This document shows positions 1 through 11,600 of a stretch of 64,000 nt of DNA, one piece after another. Position 1 is the first letter of the stretch. Each line of letters begins with the position of its first letter. This stretch comes from Nectonema munidae (lineage: Eukaryota > Nematomorpha > Nectonematoida > Nectonematidae): the NCBI GenBank assembly GCA_030549495.1, contig JAUIRK010000106.1:124001-188000 (forward strand), given 5' to 3'. Both the position numbers and the translations under genes were made by a program. The notes beneath the pieces were generated by a model. It searched no databases and had not been told where the DNA came from. It saw only the letters and a list, made by a program, of their open reading frames with translations.

Positions 1-2944
1 TGATGTAAATGACAAAAATTATAGAACCGTCTAAGCGTAGTTAGACCATCATTTTTTGAGTCTCAATAAATTAATTCAACAAAAAACCTCATTTAAATGC
101 TTTGCTTTTGAATGGACGTTAAATGTTCAGCCTATCAAATCTATAGAAAGAAATATTATCTCAGCTCTCACATCAAGAACGTCTTGTTCTGAATAAGCTT
201 TAATTTTTTTTATGCTTTGTAGATTAAACTATTTTATTATCTGTACTCAAACTCACAAAAGAAGGATTAGGAACTAGTAAAAAACTTTTTCCTTCTGGGT
301 TTAAGGCTGTCTCAGCTCTTATTATAGGAGCGAAATAATTTGACAAATTTAGCTGCTTTATATGATCCTAAAGATAGGCGATCTTTCCATAGATGTTGCA
401 TGTCAAAAAACAGGTCTGTCTTATGATTCAAGATATTGTTCTTGATATTAAATTCTAAAAAGATGATAGGCTGCTGCTATCAGAAAAATTTGGAATTTAT
501 TCAAATAAAATTTAATAAAGTATATCCCGCTAGCTTAGTTGTCAGTTGACAAGCCAGTGTATCATTTTAAAGATTACACTCCTGGAAGAGCATATGCCCC
601 TTCAAAGCCGGCTAAATACGGTAGGAAAATCGTTTTGATGCTGAAAATGGCGTTGCTTTAAACCAGCGGTTCCCAAAGTGGGTGTTTGAAATTCTTTGAG
701 AGCGCTGTGAAAAATTACGAATAATAAATATTAGTTATTTAAATTTTCGTAGAAATATTTTGTATAATTTACATGCTAGTTTTGTTCTGGAAAAAAATTT
801 TTATTATCGAAAAGAGATAAAACTCTCGTCCCACTATTCGGAAGTGACTAAAGTACTTTTATCCTTTCCTACAGATTGTAAGGTAGAAAAGGATTAAATT
901 CTGTAAATAAAATTTTAAGTAATGAAAAAAAGCTTACAGATAATATGAGAGTGGTGATGTCAGAATTAATTTTAGTAATATCAAACCAAAACATTCAAAT
1001 TTTGAAGATAAACACCAAACTTAAAAGGTCACATGAAAGTCTATGCAGTTTTTAATCTAAGGGAAAATATATTTCATAAGTAATGTCTTTTAGGAGGCGT
1101 TAATAGGAAAACTTTGGGAAACACTGTTCTAAGCACAATCCGTTATTCTGAAAAAGAAAAACAAAGAAGCGCTGGACTTTACAAAAATCAGTTCTGCGAC
1201 TTTGTGAAGCATATTTCCATTCAAAATGAAATAGTAACGATTTTTTGAAAAAAGGACAGACAATTAATCCAAACAAAAAAGAAATTCCATTTCTGATAAA
1301 AACAACAAAAATGTCCTTTCCAAAAACAGATTTATTTAAAAACAAAAAACAGAATAATGCTTTTGTTGTAAAAAATAGAAATGTTTGAAAATTTATTTTA
1401 GGGGTCTATGGATCGACAGGTATGTAGCCGTAAATTTAAATGTGGCCATTTTAAATAGAAATGGAAGGTTTAAAATTTTTGAAAGAAATATTCTACAAAC
1501 TTTAAATTTATATAAATTAGCTATTCCAATGCCTAAGTTATAAGCAAAAAATTACATGAAAACGATATTATTTGTACTAAGTAAAGGAGTTTCAGATGGC
1601 TTTTTCGCCCCCTTGAAATCACACTGGGGAGGGGGGGGGCCTCCGAATGTGCGCCCTTGATATATATAAAATCTAAGAAAGGCAGGGGGCGTCTTGAGCC
1701 AACTAATTTAACCAATCAAGGGTTAAAGAAAAGTAATAGAGTCTACTCATAATCCTAACGAGTTTTTTAAATATAAAAAAATTAAAAATTATTCGAGGGG
1801 GAGGGGTTTCGCTCCTGGGCTACACATGTAGACAGAACAGATAAATTATGACTATGATGCGGCCTAGCTAAAACTACACTTACTGATCGCTGCTCCCGCG
1901 AAAGTGAAACTTTCATCGCCTAACCATGTGAGCATTTTTGGAGGAACTCAATTTCAAAATATTAGGATAACGTAATCTGGCGTCAGTAATAAGAACAGGG
2001 ATCTAATAAGTTGTGACTCATTAGTGGGTTTTTTAAACCAATTCCTAACTCTATTATAACCCATGCAAAAATGCAACCATTTGTTTGGGTATATGCAATC
2101 TGTATCCTTTGGGCCAGATTATTGAGATTCGTGTAAATTATAATCAGGCACATTAAGATTAAATTTTTAGTAAGCAGAGAGGCGTATATTGAAGAAAAGA
2201 GTGAGGACGTAATGAAGAGAAATATTAGACATACAAAATAATAAAAAGTTACGTAGAGACAAGTTAATAATGAATTTGTAACTAAAACAACGAATGTCGT
2301 ATTGAGACACACGGTTCAAGCTAAGAAAAAGAATCAAAATGCTTAGTGAGTAGGACCCAATAATACTTTTAACCACGTAATTTAAAAACAATTTTTAGAA
2401 ATATTTTATCATTGAATATATAAAAATTTAAGCTTTTGGCAAACTAATAATAAAAAATAACGTCGTTTTAAGAAGAAATTTATTTGTATCCTTATTGTTG
2501 ACATCAATAGAAAAACAATAGCGTTAGTAATAAAGTTAACAAAATAATTTTTTATTAGATGAACAAAAATATGATAAACCAATTTTAAAGTATTATTAGT
2601 TAGATTTTTGTAAGTACTTAGAGCTAGTTGTATTTTCCCTTAGACTCTAAAATTATAATTAATACTCACTTCTTAATCATTTATTTAAACGCTGCAATAC
2701 TTATTTTTTTAGTAAACTTTAATTTTTAGGATAAATATAGAAATTAAAGTAGGTAATTTTCCTTTTAAATATTTTCAAGATTTGTAAATTAAGAAGACAT
2801 TTTTACAATAAAATTTAAAATTCAGCTTGGAGTAGTAATGAGAAGAATTGTAATTTTTTCAAAAACTTTTACATCTCGTAAATATTTTTTGATTGTTTAA
2901 TTAAATATTTTTGAGTAAAATATGTTTAAAAAATTTGAGGGATT
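1..2944. other. No gene recognised; AT-rich sequence
   Basis: Only short random-looking open frames are present, and none resembles a known protein. A nine-G tract lies at 1631-1639 within a G-rich patch, similar in style to the longer G tracts further along the window. I see no RNA gene or clear transposon end here. Confidence 0.5.
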
Positions 2945-3016
2945 TACAAGGTGTTAGTCATAACAAGAAATGGTAAGTTCTCTTGTATTTGATCATCATC
3001 ACTAAGCGTACACTGT

Positions 3017-3058
3017 GTGAAAGACCGGTTTCGGCTATTGAAACCTCATCAGTTCCGC
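3017..3058 (-). ncRNA. Type I hammerhead ribozyme, copy 1
   Basis: Read on the - strand the 42 nt parse as: helix I 5' strand GCGGAA, core CUGAUGA, stem-loop II GGUU-UCAAU-AGCC (with one G-U pair), core GAAA, stem III CCGG, then UC as the cleavage site, and helix I 3' strand UUUCAC. Helix I has one C-A mismatch in this copy. Stem III is only the palindrome A-CCGG-U, too short to close on itself. Known small type I hammerheads of this form work as dimers, with stem III forming between two copies. All invariant core bases are present. Confidence 0.8.
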
Positions 3059-3322
3059 TTTTGGTGTTAAAATTATGAGGTTTGAATTGACGTCTAGTGA
3101 CTGGGCCTAAGCCTCAACCAACTAGCGGTTAACACTTAGCTTTGATGATCATTATCTACTTATGTATTGAATGTACCGTTTTGGTCTCAATCAATGTAGT
3201 AGTAAAGCACATTTTTGCTTGTAGTAATGATATAATATTGTAATTGTGCATACAAGGTGTTAGTTATAACTAGAAATTGTAAGTTCTCTTGTATTTGATC
3301 ATCATCACTAAGCGTACACTGT

Positions 3323-3364
3323 GTGAAAGACCGGTTTCGGCTATTGAAGCCTCATCCGTTCCAC
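3323..3364 (-). ncRNA. Type I hammerhead ribozyme, copy 2 (core altered)
   Basis: Same 42-nt layout as copy 1. Helix I (GUGGAA with UUUCAC) pairs over all six positions and stem II (GGCU-UCAAU-AGCC) is four perfect pairs. The palindromic ACCGGU and the GAAA core are intact. The first core block reads CGGAUGA instead of CUGAUGA; the altered base is one of the invariant ones, so this copy is probably inactive. Confidence 0.75.
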
Positions 3365-3653
3365 TTTTGGTGTTCAAACTATGACGTTTGAACTAACGTC
3401 TAGTAGCTGGGCGTGAGAATCAGCCAACTAGCCGTCAACACTTAGCTTTGATGATCAATATCTACTTATGCATTGAATGTACCGTTACGGTCTCAATCAA
3501 TTTTGAATTCAAGTAGTAGTAGTAGAGCACATTTCTCAGCATATTCTTGCTGGTAGTAATGATATACTATTGTAATTGTACATACAAGATGTTAGTTATA
3601 ACTAGGAATTGTAAGTTCTCTTGTATTTGATCATAATCACAAGCGTACACTAT

Positions 3654-3695
3654 GTGAAAGACTGATTTCGGCTATTAAAGCTTCATCAGTTCCAC
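3654..3695 (-). ncRNA. Type I hammerhead ribozyme, copy 3 (stem III degraded)
   Basis: Helix I (GUGGAA with UUUCAC), CUGAUGA and GAAA are all present. Stem II keeps three pairs plus an A-C mismatch at its base. The palindromic stem III has changed to AUCAGU and is no longer self-complementary, so dimer formation should be impaired. The spacing from copy 2 is 331 nt. Confidence 0.65.
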
Positions 3696-3807
3696 TTTTG
3701 GTGTTCAAACTATGAGGTTTGAACTAATGGCTGGGCGTGAGAATCAACCAACTAGCCGTCAACACTTAGCTTTGATGATCAATATCTACGTATGTATTGA
3801 ATGTACA

Positions 3808-5329
3808 GATAAAAAAATTTTGAATAGCTAACTTAGTTAAGCAAAATTTGATGTAACGTTTAAAATTGAAAAATAGTTATTCTTCATCAATAAGATAAGT
3901 AAATAAGTTACCAAAGCAATTTTCTTCAATTAAAAATATATCATTTTCACTCATTGTTTCGTTATAATTAAATTCGAAATGGTGTGATTTTCCATTTCCT
4001 TTATTTTATAATTTCAAAAAGTAGGTTTAAAAATTTAACACTAAAGTATTTTTCTGAAATGAATAAGCATTTTGTTCATCACTTTAAAAAACCATATTTA
4101 TCACAAATAGTTGATTTAAGAATTTCGCTTTTATTATGTACTACTAACTATAGCTAAAATGAAAGTATCTTTTAATTTGTAGAGCAACTTAATTATTATG
4201 TCTTACTCTTATATTATATGATCTTAACACATCGAAAGCAATGTACATTATTTTCTTATGTTGTAAGGATGATCGATCTCTCACATTAGTTTGGAAGTTT
4301 CTTACCAAGGTTTGGCAATATTTATAAACAAAATTTTAATTTGAATACGAAATGTGTATGGCATTAATTAAAAAATTTAGAGATAAATTCTATTTTTACA
4401 TATTTTTGATTTAAACTTTGGACTCTAGTGTGTCTAACTTAGATAGTAGTTTAGCCTATCCCATATAGTTCTTGCATTTTAACTTTTAAAGTGGCCTTGG
4501 GTCAATCAGTTAACCTGATTCTATTATCAACTTTAATTTTGATATGAAATGAGAGATGCTTAAAAGGGAATAGTTACCTAGCATTTTTTTTTATCTAATT
4601 TTGATTATAAAATTTTTATAATACACTTTTTCGCCAATAAAAAGATGGTAGTTTATTTTTTCATCTTTTTTCAGAGGTATTTTTACATATATTATTTATT
4701 TAACCCTCAATGATTTCGAGAGTCTTGTTTCAGAGAAATTATTAACGTATATAGAAATTCTAAAAACTTTTACCAGAATTTATGAAAATAATATGATTTG
4801 CTTAAATGGTTTAACTTCAAGAAAAATAATATTTTATGATGATATATAATAATATAGATATTCAAGAAAAATAATATTTTATGGAACAAAATCTCAAAAC
4901 TATCCTTGTAATAAATCTTTAAGATTTTATGCCTTCAAACATTTGCATATTAGACCTGCTTAGTTTCCTTCTTTTCTACTTCTTAAAACATTTAAAACTA
5001 CGACCGTTCTAACAAATTGTAATTTTATTTTCAATCAAACTTCTCAAGTTTCGATGAAATAATAAAGGTGAAGCTAAGCGTCTCGATTTTTTTAAGAAGA
5101 TTTCTAGCCAGTGGCGAATCAATAAATTGACCATAAAGGGGGGGGGGGGGGAGGGAGGTGGCTTTAAAAAATACTAGTAAAATACTACAATATAAATCTT
5201 GTCTTGATGTTTTAGGAAAGAGCAAAAACAGTAAGGAGAATTTCTGAGGCCATTCTTCAAATAGGGGGGGGGGGGGCTAGACCCCGGTGCCCCTCCCTCT
5301 GCTAGTGTTCTCTAGCCCATGCTCTTCGT
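3808..5329. other. No gene recognised; G tracts near the right end
   Basis: AT-rich sequence without a recognisable coding region. G tracts of 14 and 13 lie at 5138-5151 and 5264-5276. They are surrounded by transposon-edge-like words (ccagtggcgaatc; ccccggtgcccctcc), which suggests one or two small degenerate elements of unknown family. Confidence 0.4.
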
Positions 5330-6870
5330 CTAGATTAAGTACAGAGGTATGTAGAATGTGTAAGGAAATAAATATAAAAAGAGTACTGTGCTGATAAATG
5401 TTGGATGTGAGGAGTGTTTGGCAGAGTAAGTGTTAAATTGAGAGTTAATTCGAGGCATGGAAGTTTTGATGTAGCTCTGTTCTCTATGTGTGCGGTGTAT
5501 GTTGACAGTGGCTTTGCCAAGAATGACCATTTGTAATTGTATATCTTTTTGATCAGCTTGCTTGTGGTCGTCAAAGAAGCGCAGACCCATACGTGTATGT
5601 GATGCGTCTTGTCTGTGTTCCCAGAGGCGGATTATGGTCAAACGTTTTGTTTCGCCAAAATATAATTCACCGCATATGTTGCATTCGATTTTGTATATGA
5701 TGTTACCTAATTTGAAGAGGCCTTTGTGAATATTTTTGCATAAAGATGTCTGCTTATGCAATGGAAGATTTCGTGGTTTTTTTAGCTAGGTAGGTCTTTA
5801 AAGTTTGGGGTGTATCGATAGAGATGCCTAACGGTAGCTGCTTACTTTTGATGACACATATTATTTTTCTAAATAGGGCAGGGTTCGTGGGTGGTATTAA
5901 TTATCTTTGTTGGTGAATATATGTTTAATGTAAAATACTGGGTTTTGTGCGTCATGATGCTCTGTTTGCCAATTTTTGAGGATATGTTTTGGATGGTTGT
6001 TTTTTAAGATTTTTTTATTGTGTTGATGTCTTGAAGTTGGCGTTGTTCGGTGTTGTTCAGGGAGGAAATTCGATTCAGGTATCCAGTGAAAAGAGCTTTC
6101 TTAATGCTGTATTCATGGGAAGAGAAGTCAATAATTATTGGTTTCTTTGTGGGCTTTGAGTAAAGTGATTGAATGCTTTTATTATTGATGATTGTGAGTT
6201 TTATATCTAGGAATTTAAGTGTTCATGAGTTTTTATCCATAGTGAAATTTATGTTTGGATTTGGGTTATTGGCTTAATAGGAAATTATCGAGTGGTTCTT
6301 CACCGTGGTTCTATAAAAAGAAGATGTCATCTACGTAACGGCTCTTGTAGGAATAGAGGATGGGTTGAGAGCATTGTTTTAAAAAGATGCATGTATATGT
6401 TAGATAGGATGGATGATAGTTTGCCACCCATGGAAAGATCATTTATTCGTTCGTATAGAATGTTTTATAGTATAGGTTATCTGTGCTAAATGAATTTGTG
6501 TTTTTGTTTTGAATGTTCTTCTAATAAAATTCTTGACTAAGTTCGTGAGATGATTGATGATGATAGAGTTGTAGAGGTCTATAACATCAAAACTGACAAG
6601 AAGGCAATCGTTAGCGGTTTTCTGCTTTATGAACTTTTTATTTTTGAAAATTTTGAAATTGGGTAGATTGTATTGTATGGTATTGAATGCTTTGGATAAT
6701 AGATTGTGGGCTATCCAACTTAGTTTTTCAATCGGGGTATTAATGCCTGAGATGATTTTTCGTAAGGGAGTAGGATTGCATTCTTTGTGTTCTGGGTACG
6801 CCATAGGTGGGAAGCGGGTACCGTGTTGGTTCTTACTTTCGCCTTTATTATTTCATCGATAATGAAAACC
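5330..6870 (-). mobile_element. Penelope-like retroelement fragment (RT plus GIY-YIG)
   Basis: Reading down the - strand there are reverse-transcriptase pieces followed by an endonuclease. Near 6804-6439 the frame has SGINTPIEKLSW and LVSFDVIDLYNSI, which match the Penelope-type RT motif with a catalytic Asp. At 6326-6337 the - strand spells YVDD inside RYVDDIFFL, the second catalytic motif. At 5761-5330 the frame has NIIYKIECNICGELYFGETKR and RLWEHR, the GIY-YIG endonuclease typical of Penelope-like elements, which lies after the RT as expected. Several frame breaks make it non-functional. Clear ends were not found. Elements of this class often carry hammerhead ribozymes in their terminal repeats, and the array at 2945-3807 has the same orientation. 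Confidence 0.8.
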
Positions 6871-8326
6871 GACTTTGCCTTATTTTACATTTCTCAAGTG
6901 TGGCGGTAAAATTTTATCAAAAGGTTAATGCATCTTTCAGCTTGATTTTTACATATTTTTTATGATATACTACGACTTTTCATTTTCCACTAATTTTCTA
7001 GCTCGTACTGAGAATTTTTTTTTATAAGTTCTATTAGACATTTATTCTGACCTCTCAAGCTTTTAGAATCCTGGATTTTTAGGAACCTTCTTTTTGATGA
7101 TTTCGTCATTGTCATTATCGATAGAAAAATATCGCCCAAATTTAAAACATCAATGGTCGATTGTGGATAAATTTTTTTATCACTGATTCTTAGAGAAAGC
7201 ATTGCTGGTGTTTTATCTTCGATATTGAACTAACAAATTTCTTTATCTGACACTTCTATTATTTGTGCTCTCCTAATATGATTGCATCCTTATTTTTTAT
7301 GCCTAACTAGGGGGAGGGGGTCTTTCTTATGGGCAACGTAAGAAAGACCATAAGTACCACGTGTCCTTATAAGGAGCACACATATGAGGAGCAGAGCGAC
7401 TCCTCTCTCTAATATGATTTCTAGAATCTAGGGGTGAAAAGCCTTTTGCTTCTGCGCTAATTTTGATTTTTTAAATTTTATATCCTGGTTATATCATTAA
7501 AGGACTTGTTTGGCATGTTAGTAGACTTTCCATATTACTTTATTTGTTTTAAGCTAAGTTTCAGACACAAATAATTTTAAAATAACGTTTTAAAATTTAA
7601 AAAAAAAGAACTTCTCAAAACCCTTAAATTAGGTTTATGCAAAAATAATAATCAGTATTTTGAAGGTATATTTTTTCATTTGATTTTGAAAACAGAATAT
7701 TTGATGCGAATTATATAAACGATGTCATTTTTTGTATATTTAATGGTTAGATTTAGTGAAAGTAAGCAAGAAATATTCATCCCAATTAAACATTTATAGA
7801 CCACAAATTAAAAATATTTTAAATATTAAACTCTTGCGACTAATCAAAACACTCGATTTTTATTCTAATTGATCATTTGACGCCCTGTGTAAGGATTCAA
7901 AATCATTTTTGAAGAGTATATTTGTATATTAAAAGCCAATATATTTCAACGATGTATTGTTTATTTGTTAACTTTTGCATTTTTTACAAAATCTAGATAA
8001 CATAAAAATCAGCTATAGTTAATCTATCAATTAAAAGTTAACTTTATTGACCTACCCTAATTATAAAAATAAATCAAAGTTCTTGTAGCAATGTCCGCTA
8101 ATTTATTTTTTTGCATGATGCGAGCTTAATAAATTTTGATAATCTTTAGAGTTTAGATCCAGTCACAGATATTTAATTTAAACTGTGAATTGACATTAAC
8201 TTAAACGACTTTATGATAACAACAAAGTAAACAAATAAGAAATATGAATTCCAATCATTTGAGAAATAATTGAGGTGTCACCACGTTTATGCTGGGCATT
8301 TTAGATAATTCATATTTCTTTTCTCC
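6871..8326. other. Intergenic; no gene recognised
   Basis: Sequence between the Penelope-like fragment and KLHL8. A - strand frame at 7202-6990 could be a further piece of the retroelement, but I see no motif to prove it. The notable content is a cluster of palindromes at 7320-7405. The KLHL8 promoter or upstream non-coding exons should lie here or further left, but no element is obvious. Confidence 0.4.
7320..7405. repeat. Cluster of three inverted repeats
   Basis: Three exact palindromes occur in 86 bp: gtctttctta at 7320-7329 with its complement at 7339-7348 (9-nt loop); the perfect 12-mer tccttataagga at 7364-7375; and gaggag at 7386-7391 with ctcctc at 7400-7405. Their role is unknown. 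They could be the folded end of a small transposon or protein-binding sites. Confidence 0.55.
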
Positions 8327-8354
8327 AGATTTCGTTCTCTTAAGAGAGCAAAGT

Positions 8355-8393
8355 ATGGATTCTAAGAAGCAATCACCAGTATTCATAAAATGA
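8355..8393 (+). promoter_or_regulatory. uORF overlapping the KLHL8 start codon (ATGA)
   Basis: A 12-codon upstream reading frame starts at ATG 8355 and ends at TGA 8391-8393. Its stop overlaps the main KLHL8 start (ATG 8390-8392) in the four bases ATGA. Ribosomes initiating here would terminate on top of the main start, an arrangement that can allow re-initiation or damp translation. A strong-looking 3' splice site (tttctccag, ending 8328) just upstream suggests a 5'-UTR intron, so the uORF would be in the mature leader. The leader also holds the palindrome tctcttaagaga (8336-8347). Confidence 0.55.
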
Positions 8394-8675
8394 AATCTCA
8401 AGCCAACTCTGCACCTAACTTCCAAGAATCCCCTTCAAATGCTGCTGCCCTAGATGAAGAATGTTTAGAGTACTTTGATGACGCCCACCACGACACATTC
8501 TTCAAAACGCTCAACAATTTCTACGAGGAGAAGCGTTTTTGCGACATCAGCATCAAGGTCGGCGACGAGATATTCTGCGCACACCGAATCGTACTCGCGT
8601 GCACCTCCGGCTACTTCAACGCCATGTTCAACAGCAACATGCGCGAGTCTCATTGCGAAGTTGTCGAAATTAAAG
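8390..8675 (+). CDS. KLHL8 coding exon 1 (N-terminus, start of BTB)
   Basis: It starts at ATG 8390 in the context aaaATGaaa. It encodes an acidic leader and then FYEEKRFCDISIKV and HRIVLACTSGYFNAMF, the hallmark first half of a BTB domain. It ends in phase 1 at AAAG/gtctca. It is much richer in G and C than the flanks. Confidence 0.92.
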
Positions 8676-11600
8676 GTCTCATACTAATTCAGTCTTCTTT
8701 TTCGCAAAATCACAACTGCCGTCTTTGTCTCCAACTATGAACAAATGCGGTTATATCCTAACCCAAGACTCGTGTAATTTGTTCACGTTCTGATGGCCTG
8801 CTTTTAACGTATTTTATACCACCGTTTTTTAAAGGACCCTTAATTTTAATGTATATTTTCATATCAAATTCTTTCTCCTTTTTTCTGGGATCAAATGGGT
8901 TCATACAATTTATGATATTAAAGATTAATAATTAATATATATGCAGGCCGTACGTAGCATTAAAATGGGGGGGGGGGGGGGGCGAGGTCTTTTTATTCAA
9001 AACCTAATGAATCTTACCAGTGGTGTATTCAGGAGAGGAGCGGCATTGGAACATAGCCCCTTTCTTAAAATGAAGTGTCGATTAGTTATTTATGTAAATA
9101 GAATTACATTAGAAATTCATTGTAATTTCAAAGTCCAACTTCATTATTAATATCCTTTCTTTTTTGAATAATAATTAAATTGAAATGTTTATGCATTTAT
9201 TAAGCTAATTAATTATGAACGTGGTTATATTTATATAGTGTAAAAGTAGAACATTTATTCACAATTTTCAATTGTCTTGACTTGCAAAAATAAACTAAAG
9301 TATCTTTTCAATTTTAAATACTAGATTAGAGGCAATTCTTTAAAGTATCAAAATTTATGGAAAGAAAATCCTTAAATATTCAAAAAAACAGATATTTCAT
9401 TTTCAGACAAAATTTTGAACATAAAAATGCGAAGTAAAAAATTATGTGTAATATGCAACTTTAAGCAAAATTAAAGTATATGTTAAAACTTTTTAAATTA
9501 TTATCAGCCATGTTTTTCAAACCCTTTTTTAGAGCCTTTATCCTTTTCGAGGAATCAGAAATGTATTGGAAAAGTTTGTAAATTTCCGCTTTACATTTCC
9601 GATACCTATCACTAACAGATACGTATTACACAGGCCGTATCTAGAAAAATGCTTAGGAGTTGCTAAAACTAAAGGAAATTATTAAGAGTCGTGATGGTCA
9701 GCTTTTTAAGAGAATGAAATGTGCTAGGATTAGTGTAATTGACAAAATAATTATAATTTGATGTAATATTTTCTAAGTCCACAGTCCCATCAGACACCTC
9801 CCTGGCTACGGGGTATACATAAATGCGTATAGACACGCCCGTCGATAAGGGGGATGTTAGGAATGAGGTGAATGAGTCTGGTGACGTGCCGGTTTACAGA
9901 TCTATATTCTGGAATTTAAATGCGGTTGGTGATTGTTGGTCGAGGTATAATGGTTTATCTCATCCTCTTAAAGCTTGATCAATTTTTGTTCAATAGATAA
10001 ATTGCTTTAAAGAATAAGATATATTATATATGCTTGTTATCATATAAGAAAATTTATTATTAGAATTCAAGATATTTCCTACATTAATTGTTCATTCCGT
10101 ACCGAAAAGTTAAAAAAATCTCTGTAGTGATTAGCCATTTTAAAATTTTTAGCGACGTAAAAATGTTTATAAAAAAACTTCTCCTTTATTGAGATTTGAT
10201 TATTAAGGGGAATTTTTGTGAAAGCTAACATGAAGTGAACCTTTACTCCTTTCTTAAGAGATGAAGGGGGGGGTGCATTAGACCGATTATCTTGACCACT
10301 TACTCCCTCCTTCTCTTTGACTTGATATATACGGTAATATGTATAAAGCGATCATACATAAAATCAATGGCATAACCAGAAATTTTAACCAGACATCCTC
10401 AAAAAGTTTAAATTAGGGTGAGGACAATTTTTTTATGAGACAAGAATATAAAATATTTTTATTGGTGGGCGCACAGCTATCTATTAGATGTTTATTTTTT
10501 TAAACGAATGAGTTAAACCTTGATGTTCTATGATGAATCAATATGAAAAATTAGATGAACATAATTAAATTAAACGAACTTACCAGCATACGAGATACGC
10601 TCGTTTTAAACGTGAAGTAAAATATAGATATTTTAGCGCATGGGGTTAGGTGGGATGAGGAGATAGGTAATTGACTCAACCAAAATCTCTTACGCACCTT
10701 CTATTTACGTTACTTTTGATTCTTTCGATTTCATTGCGCTCTTTTCATGTTTAAGACATTTTGCCAAGCACCCTCAAATGTCTGATCGACTTTTGCTACA
10801 CTTCAAAGATCGTGATCACTACTCAAAATGTGCAGTCCATTTCCTACGCTTCCTCCATTCTGCAGATGTCGAGTGTGGCGAACAAGTGTTGCGACTTTCT
10901 CAGCAAACAGTTACAACCGGACAACTGCATAGGCATTCGCGAGTTTGCGGATTCTCACGCACTCAGCAAGCTGAAGTTGGCTGCCGACATCTACATCCTC
11001 TCCAATTTCATTCAAGTGGCTGCCTCTGACGAATTTTTGAGCATGTCTTCCAACCTTCTCCTTCTCCTCATATCTTCCGACTACATCAAGGTAAGTGTAG
11101 CTCCTAATTTCGCATGCCTTTCTTTTTTATTGTCCGTATTGAGGATTCCTCCATGCCATGCTACCTGGAAAACGGGAAAAACGCGATTTTTATGGGATTT
11201 AAATAATTAGTCATATATTTTTATACTGTATTTCCTCGTTGGGCAGCGGAGTTGGAGTCGAAGCTATTTAACACCTTTTTGGATTCGGAGTCTACAAAAT
11301 TATACCACTCAGACTCGAACAGAATTATCAATAACTTCTTTTTATCAATAATCTCTACTTCTGTTATAAACTAATAGCTGTTATAATCTAACGCTGTAAT
11401 CAGTCCTCTTAAAGTTTAGTTTCTTTATCTAAACTAAACTATAACTAATTAACTAATCCAAGAGACGCAACAATTGTTAAATTTATGAAGGGTGGAAAAG
11501 AGTGAAATTTTTTATTTGTATACACTCTTAATATTTTCCATCAATGTATTCATTTTTCATATTTTATAAAGAAATTTGTTTTATGTGTACACTTTTTATA

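Larger units (their letters stand above)
2945..3807 (-). repeat. Tandem array of three hammerhead-bearing repeat units
   Basis: Three related units start with the same words (tacaagRtgttagt) at about 2945, 3251 and 3583. The first two are roughly 306 and 332 bp; the third is shorter and ends near 3807. Each unit carries the block gaccggtttcggctatt, which on the reverse strand is the conserved core of a hammerhead ribozyme. The units differ by scattered substitutions and small indels, so the array is not brand new. Known relatives by architecture are the hammerhead satellites of schistosomes, newts and cave crickets, and the metazoan retrozyme-like repeats. Membership of any of these families is inference. 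Confidence 0.85.
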
